Notes under the pieces: model-generated
What the model was told of the DNA's origin: nothing
Database searches by the model: none
The model's input: the letters and a program-made list of their open reading frames with translations, nothing else
In this document: positions 10,334 through 17,868 of the stretch, one piece after another
Numbering within the stretch: the first letter of the stretch is position 1
Layout of the letters: each line of letters begins with the position of its first letter
Program-made: the position numbers and the translations under genes
From: CAG-217 sp963605415
Lineage (GTDB): Bacteria; Bacillota; Clostridia; Oscillospirales; Acutalibacteraceae
Direction of reading: 5' to 3'
Length of the DNA stretch: 64,000 bases
Assembly: GCA_963605415.1 (NCBI GenBank)
Contig: CAVCUL010000001.1
Coordinates: 62,001 to 126,000, forward strand

Positions 10334-10478
10334 GATCCTGTCCTCCGAATAAAGAAGCGCCTTCTAAGCTGTACCCACTGTTCAGATAATCATAAGGATT
10401 GCTGGAACGGGGGGCACCGCTCCCTGCCATTGTTTGCTGATAAAACACATCTGCGCGGCTAATGATCGTCCACAACAT
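10266..10478 (-). CDS. YlzJ-like small protein
   Basis: A 70-residue frame between tepA and the UppP-like gene. It begins MLWTIISRADVFYQQ and contains SSNPYDYLNSGYSLEG, resembling the YlzJ family's M-I-L-Y-T start and its STNPxDYLxPxYxPG motif. The position tepA-ylzJ-(ftsK/spoIIIE) is the same as in Bacillus. It overlaps the tepA end by 20 bases and the UppP-like start by 68 bases, which is unusually long. The true C-terminus is therefore the weak part of the call. No function is known for the family. Confidence 0.72.
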   Translation of the reverse strand: MLWTIISRADVFYQQTMAGSGAPRSSNPYDYLNSGYSLEGASLFGGQDHVVFNCDISSRRTGSHLGAPGV

Positions 10479-11181
10479 GGTGCTCCTCCTCAATGGTGCG
10501 ATTGAGGAAATCCAGTGCATCACTGAGCCCGCCCAACTGGTCAATCAGCCCGCAGTCCACAGCACCGGCACCGTCCAGCACCGTACCCACATCCATCACC
10601 AGTTCCCCGGTTTTCATCATCAGTGCGCGAAAATCCCCGGCACTGATCCTGGCATTATGTTCAATAAAACGCACGATGCGATCCTGCATCTTCTCAAAAT
10701 AAGACAGAGTCTGGGGTACGCCCAGCACCAAGCCGTTCATACGCACCGGGTGCACCGTCATGGTGGCGCTGGGCACAATAAAACTGCGCCGACAGGACAC
10801 CGCAAGGGGTACACCGATGGAGTGACCGCCACCCAGCACCAGTGAGGCAGTAGGCGTCCGCATGGTGGACAGCAGCTCTGCAATGGCCAGCCCGGCCTCC
10901 ACATCGCCGCCCACGGTGTTGAGAATAATCAGCAGCCCCTCTACATCGTCGCTCTCCTCAATGGCTACCAGCTGTGGAATCACATGCTCATACTTGGTGG
11001 TCTTGTTTTGGCTGGGCAAAATGTAATGGCCCTCAATCTGACCGATCACCGTTAAGCAGTGAATAAAATGACCGTTTTTTTGCACCGTAATGGAGCCGGT
11101 TTGCAGATCCGGCTGCAATTCCTCGGCCTGCACTTCTTCGTTTTCTGTTACCTGTTCTGTGTGCTCGTTTGTGTGCGGCAT
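10459..11181 (-). CDS. tepA: ClpP-like protease TepA (translocation-enhancing family)
   Basis: Serine peptidase of the ClpP/crotonase fold, 240 aa. Motifs include LLIILNTVGGDVEAGLAIAE, the serine elbow GGGHSIGVPLAVS, and MTVHPVRMNG with the likely catalytic histidine. It has no signal peptide and is cytoplasmic. In Bacillus the relative was linked to protein export and to spore or competence proteolysis; its substrate here is unknown. I chose ATG 11181 because GGGAGGAATGGT stands before it; the longer frame from 11220 has no good ribosome site. It heads the minus-strand operon that ends with ygiQ and has a promoter at 11258-11230. Confidence 0.9.
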   Translation of the reverse strand: MPHTNEHTEQVTENEEVQAEELQPDLQTGSITVQKNGHFIHCLTVIGQIEGHYILPSQNKTTKYEHVIPQLVAIEESDDVEGLLIILNTVGGDVEAGLAIAELLSTMRTPTASLVLGGGHSIGVPLAVSCRRSFIVPSATMTVHPVRMNGLVLGVPQTLSYFEKMQDRIVRFIEHNARISAGDFRALMMKTGELVMDVGTVLDGAGAVDCGLIDQLGGLSDALDFLNRTIEEEHHVVDDH

Positions 11182-11229
11182 ACCATTCCTCCCGGAATTA
11201 GTATGCCCGTTTCTCCACATTCAACGATA

Positions 11230-11258
11230 ATTTTAGCATAAGACGCCTAAAAATTCAA
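11230..11258 (-). promoter_or_regulatory. Promoter of the tepA-ftsK operon
   Basis: TTGAAT at 11258-11253, a 17-nt spacer, and TAAAAT at 11235-11230. It is divergent from the acn promoter 40 bp away. Confidence 0.72.
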
Positions 11259-11296
11259 CAATATAATGAAATCTAATCATTAAATCTTTATTCTAA

Positions 11297-11325
11297 TTGA
11301 CATTCGCGCTGATTTATTATAGAAT
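11297..11325 (+). promoter_or_regulatory. Promoter of acn-icd-rex
   Basis: TTGACA at 11297-11302 and TAGAAT at 11320-11325 with a 17-nt spacer. The imperfect dyad TTGACAATTCTTTGAACAA (11331-11349) just after the start point loosely resembles a Rex operator; that is speculation. Confidence 0.8.
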
Positions 11326-11369
11326 GGGGATTGACAATTCTTTGAACAACTCAGGAGGTTTTTTGAACA

Positions 11370-13307
11370 ATGGGTCTTACACTTGCACAAAAATTGATCA
11401 AATCCCACCTGGTCGAGGGTGAAATGATCCCCGGACAGGAGATTGGACTGAAAATCGATCAAACCCTAACCCAGGACGCAACCGGTACTATGGCGTACCT
11501 GGAATTTGAGGCTATGGGCGTGGATCGGGTCAAGACCGAGCGCTCCGTGGCGTATATCGACCACAATACGCTGCAAACCGGCTTTGAGAACGCCGACGAT
11601 CACAGATATATTCAAACCGTGACCAAGAAGCACGGCATTTACTTCTCCCGTCCGGGCAACGGCATTTGCCACCAGGTGCACCTGGAGCGCTTTGGTATTC
11701 CGGGCAAGACCCTGATCGGCTCCGACAGCCACACCCCCACCGGCGGCGGCATCGGTATGCTGGCTATGGGCGCAGGCGGTATGGATGTGGCCGTAGCCAT
11801 GGGCGGCGGCACTTACTATATCCCCATGCCCACCATGACCCGCATCAATCTGACCGGCTACTTAAAGCCCTGGGTCTCTGCCAAGGATGTAATTTTGGAA
11901 GTGCTGCGCCGTATGACCGTTAAGGGCGGCGTTGGCAAAATCATCGAGTACGGCGGCGAAGGCGTGAAGACCTTGTCCGTTCCGGAGCGCGCCACCATCA
12001 CCAACATGGGCGCGGAGCTGGGCGCCACCACCTCCATCTTCCCCTCTGATGAGATCACCCTGGCGTTCCTGAAAGCCCAGGACCGTGCAGACGACTGGAC
12101 GGAGATCCTGCCGGATCCGGACGCGCAGTATGATGAAGTGATCGACATTGACCTGTGCGCACTGGAGCCGATGGCTGCCTGCCCGCATATGCCCGATCAA
12201 GTCAAGACCACCGAGGAGATCGGCAAGATCAAGGTGGACCAGGTCGCCATCGGCTCCTGCACCAACTCCTCCTTTGTGGATATGATGAAGGTGGCCAAGA
12301 TCCTGAAAGGCAAGACCGTATGCCCCACCGTTTCTCTTTGCATTGCCCCTGGCTCCAAGCAGGTGCTGAACATGCTGGCTATGAACGGCGCACTGGGCGA
12401 TATGATCGGCGCAGGCGCCCGCATTTTGGAGTCTGCCTGCGGTCCGTGTATCGGTATGGGCCAGTCCCCCAACAGCGGCGGTATCTCCCTGCGTACCTTT
12501 AACCGGAACTTTGAGGGCCGCAGCGGCACCAAGGACGCCGGTATCTACCTGGTCTCTCCGGAAGTGGCGGCAGCCTCTGCCCTCACCGGTTACCTAACTG
12601 ATCCCCGTGACCTGGGCGAAGCCCCCACGGTGGAAATGCCGGAGCACTTTGCCATCAACGACAACATGATCGAGCCGCCGGCCAGCCCGGAGGAAGCAGA
12701 CAGCGTAGAGGTGCTGCGCGGGCCGAACATTAAGCCCTTCCCCAAAACCGAGCCGCTGCCGGAGAGCATTACCGCCAAGGCTGTGCTGAAAGTGGGCGAC
12801 AACATTACCACCGACCACATTATGCCCGCAGGCGCCAAGATCCTGCCCTACCGCTCCAATATTCCGCACCTGAGCCAGTTCTGCTTTGGCGTGTGCGACG
12901 AGAGTTTCCCGGAGCGCATTCAAGCCGAGGGCAAGGGCATCATCATCGGCGGCGCCAACTACGGCCAGGGCTCCTCTCGTGAGCACGCGGCACTGGTGCC
13001 CCTGTACCTGGGTGTAAAGGCGGTTATCACCAAGTCCTTTGCCCGTATCCATGTGGCCAACCTGGTGAACGCCGGTATTCTGCCCTTTACCTTTGCCAAT
13101 GAGGCGGACTACGACCGCATTGACCAGATGGACGAGCTGGAGCTGGCAGACATTCGCACCGCTATGGAGAACAACACCCCGGTGGTACTGAAAAACCTGA
13201 CCAAGAATGAGGAATATCCCCTGGACGCCAGCCACCTGTCTGCCCGTCAGCGCGCCATGCTGCTGTGCGGCGGTCTGCTGGACTACACCAGAGAGAGCAA
13301 TAAATAA
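11370..13307 (+). CDS. acn: Aconitate hydratase
   Basis: Interconverts citrate and isocitrate using a 4Fe-4S cluster. The 645 residues have the short single-chain layout common in anaerobic Firmicutes: the three N-terminal aconitase domains, a linker, then the swivel domain (from about 470). Cluster ligands are Cys297 (in GSCTNSS) and Cys357/Cys360 (in SACGPCIGMG). The swivel signature GGANYGQGSSREHAAL is complete. The ATG follows CAGGAGG. icd and rex follow on the same strand, giving the oxidative citrate-to-2-oxoglutarate branch for glutamate synthesis. No citrate synthase gene is in the window. Confidence 0.96.
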   Translation: MGLTLAQKLIKSHLVEGEMIPGQEIGLKIDQTLTQDATGTMAYLEFEAMGVDRVKTERSVAYIDHNTLQTGFENADDHRYIQTVTKKHGIYFSRPGNGICHQVHLERFGIPGKTLIGSDSHTPTGGGIGMLAMGAGGMDVAVAMGGGTYYIPMPTMTRINLTGYLKPWVSAKDVILEVLRRMTVKGGVGKIIEYGGEGVKTLSVPERATITNMGAELGATTSIFPSDEITLAFLKAQDRADDWTEILPDPDAQYDEVIDIDLCALEPMAACPHMPDQVKTTEEIGKIKVDQVAIGSCTNSSFVDMMKVAKILKGKTVCPTVSLCIAPGSKQVLNMLAMNGALGDMIGAGARILESACGPCIGMGQSPNSGGISLRTFNRNFEGRSGTKDAGIYLVSPEVAAASALTGYLTDPRDLGEAPTVEMPEHFAINDNMIEPPASPEEADSVEVLRGPNIKPFPKTEPLPESITAKAVLKVGDNITTDHIMPAGAKILPYRSNIPHLSQFCFGVCDESFPERIQAEGKGIIIGGANYGQGSSREHAALVPLYLGVKAVITKSFARIHVANLVNAGILPFTFANEADYDRIDQMDELELADIRTAMENNTPVVLKNLTKNEEYPLDASHLSARQRAMLLCGGLLDYTRESNK

Positions 13308-13333
13308 GTAATTTTACAGATTGGAGAACCATT

Positions 13334-14509
13334 ATGACTGACGAGAAACAAGCCATTGACGCGGCAGTAGAACAGTTCCGCTCCCTGATGGAGAGCCAAC
13401 TGGCCCGCGCCAAGAGAATTCGCGAGGATAAGGACTTTACCGACTTTGACGCACTGGACACCATTGTGATCGGTATTTGCGGCGGCGACGGTATCGGCCC
13501 TGTGATTACCAAGGAGAGCGAGCGGGTGCTGTCCTTCCTGCTGAAGGACGAAGTGGCCAGCGGCAAGATCCGGTTTAAGGAGATCGACGGCCTGACCATT
13601 GAGAACCGGGCGGCCTGCAACAAGGCCATTCCGGACGATGTGCTGGCCCAGCTGAAAGCCTGCAATGTGATCCTGAAAGGCCCCACAACCACGCCCCGTG
13701 CCGGGGATCCGTGGCCCAATGTGGAGTCCGCCAATGTGGCTATGCGTAAAGAATTGGACCTGTTTGCGAACATGCGCCCGGTAAAGGTGCCGGAGCAGGG
13801 CATTGACTGGACTTTCTTCCGTGAAAACACCGAGGGCGGGTATGCCATCGGCTCCTACGGTGTGAACATCACCGACGACCTGGCTGTGGACTTTACCGTA
13901 GCCACCCGGGAGGGCTGCGAGCGTATCGCCCGCCTGGCTTATGACTACGCCCAGAAGAACCACAAGGGCAAGGTGTCCATCATCACCAAGGCCAACATCA
14001 TCAAGACCACCGACGGCAAGTTCTTAAAGACCGCCCAGATGATCGGCCAGGAGTACCCAGAGATCGTCACCGACGATTGGTACGTGGACATCACCACCGC
14101 CAAGCTGATCGATCCCATGCGCCGCAAGGACTTCAAGGTCTTTGTACTGCCCAACCTGTACGGCGATATCATCACCGACGAGGCTGCTGAGTTCCAGGGC
14201 GGCGTAGGCACTGCCGGTTCTGCCAATATCGGCAAGAAGTACGCCATGTTTGAGGCCATTCACGGCTCCGCCCCCCGTATGATCAAAGAGGGCCGCGGCC
14301 AGTACGCTGACCCCTGCTCTATGCTGCGGGCTACCGTGATGCTGCTGTCCCACATTGGGTATCAAAAGCAGGCGGACGCTCTGGAGGCTGCGCTGGACAA
14401 GTGTATGTTTGAAGAGAAAAAACTGGTGATCACCGGCCGTGCAGACGGCTGCACCTGCAATGAATTTGGCGACTATGTGATGGAGACCATCACCCAGATG
14501 ACCAAATAA
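13334..14509 (+). CDS. icd: Isocitrate/isopropylmalate-family dehydrogenase, probably isocitrate dehydrogenase
   Basis: 391 aa, a beta-decarboxylating dehydrogenase. GDGIGP lies near residue 50, the substrate arginines are in NVALRKELDLFANMRP-type context, FFRENTEGGYAIG follows, and the metal-binding DIITDEAAE segment is present. Oxidises isocitrate to 2-oxoglutarate. Lying 26 bp behind acn supports isocitrate rather than isopropylmalate as substrate. Cofactor preference (NAD or NADP) cannot be settled by eye. A Shine-Dalgarno-like GGAGAAC precedes the ATG. rex follows 28 bp on. Confidence 0.92.
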   Translation: MTDEKQAIDAAVEQFRSLMESQLARAKRIREDKDFTDFDALDTIVIGICGGDGIGPVITKESERVLSFLLKDEVASGKIRFKEIDGLTIENRAACNKAIPDDVLAQLKACNVILKGPTTTPRAGDPWPNVESANVAMRKELDLFANMRPVKVPEQGIDWTFFRENTEGGYAIGSYGVNITDDLAVDFTVATREGCERIARLAYDYAQKNHKGKVSIITKANIIKTTDGKFLKTAQMIGQEYPEIVTDDWYVDITTAKLIDPMRRKDFKVFVLPNLYGDIITDEAAEFQGGVGTAGSANIGKKYAMFEAIHGSAPRMIKEGRGQYADPCSMLRATVMLLSHIGYQKQADALEAALDKCMFEEKKLVITGRADGCTCNEFGDYVMETITQMTK

Positions 14510-14537
14510 AAATGTTCTTTTGTGAGGGGAGAACCCT

Positions 14538-15182
14538 ATGGAAAAAAGAGAAAATATATCCATATCCATCATCAAGCGTCTGCCCCGATACTACCGGTTT
14601 TTACAGAGCTTGAAGGACAACGGCATTGTGCGTATTAGCTCCAAGGAGCTAGCCGACCGTATGGGTCTGACTGCTTCCCAAATTCGCCACGACTTTAACA
14701 GTTTCGGCGGATTTGGGCAGCAGGGCTACGGCTACAATGTGCCGGAGCTGCAAAAGCGCATTGGCGAGATCCTGTGTGTGGATAAGGAATTAAAGACCAT
14801 CTTGATCGGCGCCGGTAACCTGGGCAAGGCGGTGTCCAACAAGATCTTTAATAAGCAGAGCGGCTTTAAGCTGATTGGCATTTTTGACAAGAACGAGGCC
14901 ATCTGCGGCAATATGATCAAGGGCATTCCCGTGCGCCACATCAATTATTTGGAGAACTTCTGCATTGATAACCAGCCGGTGTGTGCCGTGATCTGCATTC
15001 CTGGCAGCGATATGCAGGAAATTACGGATATGCTGGTGCGTCTGGGTGTGCGGGCCTTTTGGAACTTTAGCAATTACGACATAGCCATGGCCCACCCGGA
15101 GGTGCTGGTGGAGAATGTGCACCTGAACGACAGTCTGATGACCCTGGGCTACCTGACCAACACCTCTATGGCAGAGGACTAA
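14538..15182 (+). CDS. rex: Redox-sensing transcriptional repressor Rex
   Basis: 214 aa. The N-terminal winged helix (about 1-80) contains ELADRMGLTASQIRHDFNSFGGFG. A Rossmann domain binds NAD(H) with IGAGNLGKAV near residues 90-99. Rex represses fermentation and reductive genes when NADH is low. It is co-oriented with acn-icd, which generate reduced cofactor, so the repressor may be co-transcribed with a pathway it can sense. The ATG follows GAGGGGAG. ldh on the opposite strand nearby is a classical Rex target, but I saw no clear operator in front of it. Confidence 0.97.
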   Translation: MEKRENISISIIKRLPRYYRFLQSLKDNGIVRISSKELADRMGLTASQIRHDFNSFGGFGQQGYGYNVPELQKRIGEILCVDKELKTILIGAGNLGKAVSNKIFNKQSGFKLIGIFDKNEAICGNMIKGIPVRHINYLENFCIDNQPVCAVICIPGSDMQEITDMLVRLGVRAFWNFSNYDIAMAHPEVLVENVHLNDSLMTLGYLTNTSMAED

Positions 15183-15196
15183 GCGAGGTAGCGGCA

Positions 15197-15886
15197 GTGA
15201 AACAGATTAGCACAAAAGAGATCGTAGACCTGTTTGCCTACAACAAGGACGCTGCCGTTTTGGTAGAAAAGCGTCCCCTGCCCGGCAATGCGCAATACAA
15301 GGTAAGCTACTCGGTGGTAAACTTTGCCACCGGTGAGCAGGAGGTAATCACCAAAAGTGCCTACCTGCTGCGCAAATTTGGCTCTGCGTTCCAAAAGATC
15401 AGCACGGCGATCCCCAACTTTGTACAGTGCGACGCAGCCGTGCTCTATGACCGGCGGGTGCTGGTGATCTACCCCAACGGAGAGGCCGGTATCTTTGACC
15501 GGGAAGGCACGCTGGAATGGAACGGCGTGTTTCGTTATCACGATGCGCCAATCAAGCACCTGGCGCTGGAGGAGAAATATTTTTGGAGCGTTTGTCCCGG
15601 TGAGAATGCAGTCATACGCTATGCCTGCCAAAACATGAAGGTAGACCTGCGAATCGGCGGCAAAGACGCCCAAACCTTTGTAAACCCACAGCACATCTGC
15701 CAATACGGCGGCGACCTGTATGTGGCCTGCGGCGGCAACAAAATTCGTAGGATCGACAGTATGGACTATACTGTGTCCGACTATCGTACCTTTTCCCAGC
15801 AGGTAAAACGATATCACAAATTCGGTTCCTATGCCCTGGTGGTGCTGGAAAGCGGCACCTACCTGGTAGATGAAACTCAGGAGTAA
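15197..15886 (+). CDS. Uncharacterised 229-aa protein behind rex
   Basis: I do not recognise a family. The GTG start at 15197 follows GAGGTAG, 14 bp after the rex stop, so it is probably co-transcribed. The protein is soluble with no signal peptide. It shows repeated short beta-strand-like units ending in aromatic-Gly or Asp (VLVIYPNGEAGIFDREGTLEW, KYFWSVCPGENAVIRYA, GDLYVACGGNKIRRIDS, YALVVLESGTYLVDE), reminiscent of beta-propeller or NHL-type blades without enzyme motifs. A terminator follows 10 bp after the stop. A role linked to redox control is suggested only by location. Confidence 0.75.
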   Translation: MKQISTKEIVDLFAYNKDAAVLVEKRPLPGNAQYKVSYSVVNFATGEQEVITKSAYLLRKFGSAFQKISTAIPNFVQCDAAVLYDRRVLVIYPNGEAGIFDREGTLEWNGVFRYHDAPIKHLALEEKYFWSVCPGENAVIRYACQNMKVDLRIGGKDAQTFVNPQHICQYGGDLYVACGGNKIRRIDSMDYTVSDYRTFSQQVKRYHKFGSYALVVLESGTYLVDETQE

Positions 15887-15894
15887 ACCCATAT

Positions 15895-15937
15895 ATAAAA
15901 ATAAGGCATATACCCGCAGGTGTATGCCTTATTTTTG
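15895..15937 (+). terminator. Terminator of acn-icd-rex unit
   Basis: AAAATAAGGCATATAC pairs with GTGTATGCCTTATTTT around the loop CCGCAG, ending in TTTTTG. Confidence 0.85.
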
Positions 15938-15942
15938 TCCCC

Positions 15943-15994
15943 AATTCAACAAAGAAATCCGCAGGCGCTTGCCTGCGGATTTCTTTGTTGAATT
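15943..15994. terminator. 24-bp perfect inverted repeat at the ldh 3' end
   Basis: The left arm is 15943-15966, the right arm 15971-15994, with a GCTT loop and no mismatch. It lies directly after the ldh stop and probably terminates ldh transcription on the minus strand. The arms include T-rich TTTCTTTG segments rather than a separate T tail. Confidence 0.7.
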
Positions 15995-15996
15995 TC

Positions 15997-16950
15997 TTAT
16001 ACCTGATCCATACCGATCTCTTCGATCATTTCTCGAATTACATCGGCAGAGGCAGAAAACTTGGCCTTTTCTTTCTGGTTCAAATCCATTTGAAGCACCT
16101 CGCGCACACCGTTGCGGTTCACCACTGCCGGCACGCCGATGTAAATGCCTCGCTGTCCGTACTCCCCTTTCAGGTACGCAGACACGGTAAAGATGGAATT
16201 CTCGTCAAAGAGAATGGCCCGGGTCAGCCGTGCCAGCACCATGCCGATACCGTAATAGGTGGCTTTTTTGGCCTTGATAATCGCATAGGCAGACTCCTTT
16301 ACATCCACGGCAATCTGCTTCATATCCTCCTCCAGGGTGGGGTGAGTGGTCTTAAAGTCGTCCAGGGGCTTTACGCTAATCAGCGCCTGGCTCCAGGGCA
16401 CAAACTCCGAATCCCCGTGCTCACCGATCACATAGGCATGCACGTTGCGGGGGTTCACATGGAAATAATCACTCATCATGTGGCGCAGGCGGGCACTATC
16501 CAGCGAAGTACCGGAGCCGACCACCCGATTTGCCGGGAAGCCGGACAGAGTATAGACCACCTGAGTCATAATATCCACAGGGTTTGATGCCACCAAAAAC
16601 ACACCGTTAAAGCCGCTGGCAAGAATGGGCTGCACAATAGAGCCAAAGACCTTATAATTCTTTTGCAACAGATCCCGTCGGGTTTCACCTGGCAACTGGG
16701 GCGCACCGGCACAGATGACAATTAAATCTGCGTCGCCGCAGTCACTGTACTCCCCTGCTTTGATTTTCATGGAACTGGGGGCAAACGGCAGTCCGTGAGA
16801 CAGATCTGCGGCTTCGCCCCAGGCACGCTCCTTGTTAATGTCGATAAGGACCAGCTCGTCGCAAATGTTTTGGTTGAGCAGCGCATAAGCAAAGCTCATA
16901 CCCACCATACCAACGCCTACAATGGCAACCTTTTTCTTATCTGACAACAT
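15997..16950 (-). CDS. ldh: L-lactate dehydrogenase
   Basis: 317 aa, NAD-dependent pyruvate/lactate fermentation enzyme. The N-terminal Rossmann GVGMVG is at about 12-17. The substrate-binding region includes GSGTSLDSARLRH. The catalytic His lies in GEHGDSEF (about residue 177). The downstream AIIKAKKATYYGIG is typical of LDH rather than malate dehydrogenase. I chose ATG 16950 (GGGAGG at a 7-base spacing); the upstream in-frame extension has no family counterpart. It is the last gene of a co-oriented run alaS-hit-prt-ldh. Confidence 0.95.
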   Translation of the reverse strand: MLSDKKKVAIVGVGMVGMSFAYALLNQNICDELVLIDINKERAWGEAADLSHGLPFAPSSMKIKAGEYSDCGDADLIVICAGAPQLPGETRRDLLQKNYKVFGSIVQPILASGFNGVFLVASNPVDIMTQVVYTLSGFPANRVVGSGTSLDSARLRHMMSDYFHVNPRNVHAYVIGEHGDSEFVPWSQALISVKPLDDFKTTHPTLEEDMKQIAVDVKESAYAIIKAKKATYYGIGMVLARLTRAILFDENSIFTVSAYLKGEYGQRGIYIGVPAVVNRNGVREVLQMDLNQKEKAKFSASADVIREMIEEIGMDQV

Positions 16951-16984
16951 TTGATAACCTCCCAAGGGTACCACCTCTGCTCTA

Positions 16985-17527
16985 TTATTTGAAGAACAGA
17001 GGCAATTTTTCCAGGAAAATAATGTCTTCTCGGTCGGCAGCGTCGCCCTCTGCAAGCGGTGCAACACTGGCTACAATATTTGCATTAAACAGCTTAACCA
17101 GTTCCTGTGTAGCCTTTAGGCTGTCACCGGTAGAGATCACATCGTCCACCACCAATACCCGCTTTCCGGTGATCCGGTCGCCGTCCTCATGACCCAGATA
17201 CAGACTCTGCTCCTTTTGGGTGGTGATGGAATGCACAGTCGCCTTTTCCGGTCGATCCATGTACACCTTAACCCCTTTGCGCGCCACAATATATGGCTTT
17301 CCGCTTTGGCGACTCATTTCATAAGCCACAGGAATGCTCTTGGCCTCCGGCGTCACGATATAGTCAAATTCCGGTACCTTTTTCAGCAGTTCTCTGGCGC
17401 AAGCTTCCGTCAGTTCCACATCACCGAACATAATAAAAGCTGCAATATCCACCGTGTCTGATACCGGAAAGCGCTTTAGCTGCCGCTCCAGTCCGGCAAT
17501 ATGTAAGGTATAATATTCGTCACTCAT
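16985..17527 (-). CDS. Type I phosphoribosyltransferase (adenine phosphoribosyltransferase-like)
   Basis: 180 aa. The PRPP-binding motif VLVVDDVISTGDS lies at about 124-136, and an EAKSIPVAYEMSRQSGKPY stretch resembles adenine/purine PRTases. Probably salvages a purine base to its nucleotide. The substrate is not certain because the family is broad (apt, xpt, pyrE-like proteins). Its start overlaps the stop of the HIT gene by four bases, so the two are translationally coupled. ldh begins 35 bp after its stop. Confidence 0.85.
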   Translation of the reverse strand: MSDEYYTLHIAGLERQLKRFPVSDTVDIAAFIMFGDVELTEACARELLKKVPEFDYIVTPEAKSIPVAYEMSRQSGKPYIVARKGVKVYMDRPEKATVHSITTQKEQSLYLGHEDGDRITGKRVLVVDDVISTGDSLKATQELVKLFNANIVASVAPLAEGDAADREDIIFLEKLPLFFK

Positions 17528-17856
17528 AATATTTTCTCCCCCAGTTCTGTACCGCCGATCACATGAAAATGCAGGTGCATCACACTCTGCCCCGCATCTG
17601 CACCGCAGTTGGAGATCACCCGATAGGAGTTGATCCCCTGAGATGCAGCGATCTGCGGGATCATTTCAAAAATGTGAGCAACCACGGCGCTGTTATCTGC
17701 CGTAACGGCATTCACATTCTCTATATGAGTCTTCGGCACCACAAGAAAATGCACCGGCGCCACCGGATTCAGGTCCTTAAAGGCCAGAATCCGGTCGTCC
17801 TCATACACCTTTGCGGAGGGAATATTGCCGCTGACGATCTCACAAAATACGCACAT
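17524..17856 (-). CDS. HIT family protein (HinT-like nucleotide hydrolase)
   Basis: 110 aa. Histidine-triad signature HLHFH (His94, 96, 98) after QSVM, and an N-terminal CVFCEIVSG typical of HinT with a CxxC pair. Hydrolyses purine-nucleoside phosphoramidates or aminoacyl-adenylates. The neighbourhood behind alaS is common in Firmicutes and fits clearance of aminoacyl-adenylates. It starts 13 bp after the alaS stop. Confidence 0.95.
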   Translation of the reverse strand: MCVFCEIVSGNIPSAKVYEDDRILAFKDLNPVAPVHFLVVPKTHIENVNAVTADNSAVVAHIFEMIPQIAASQGINSYRVISNCGADAGQSVMHLHFHVIGGTELGEKIL

Positions 17857-17868
17857 TTGTACCGCTCC

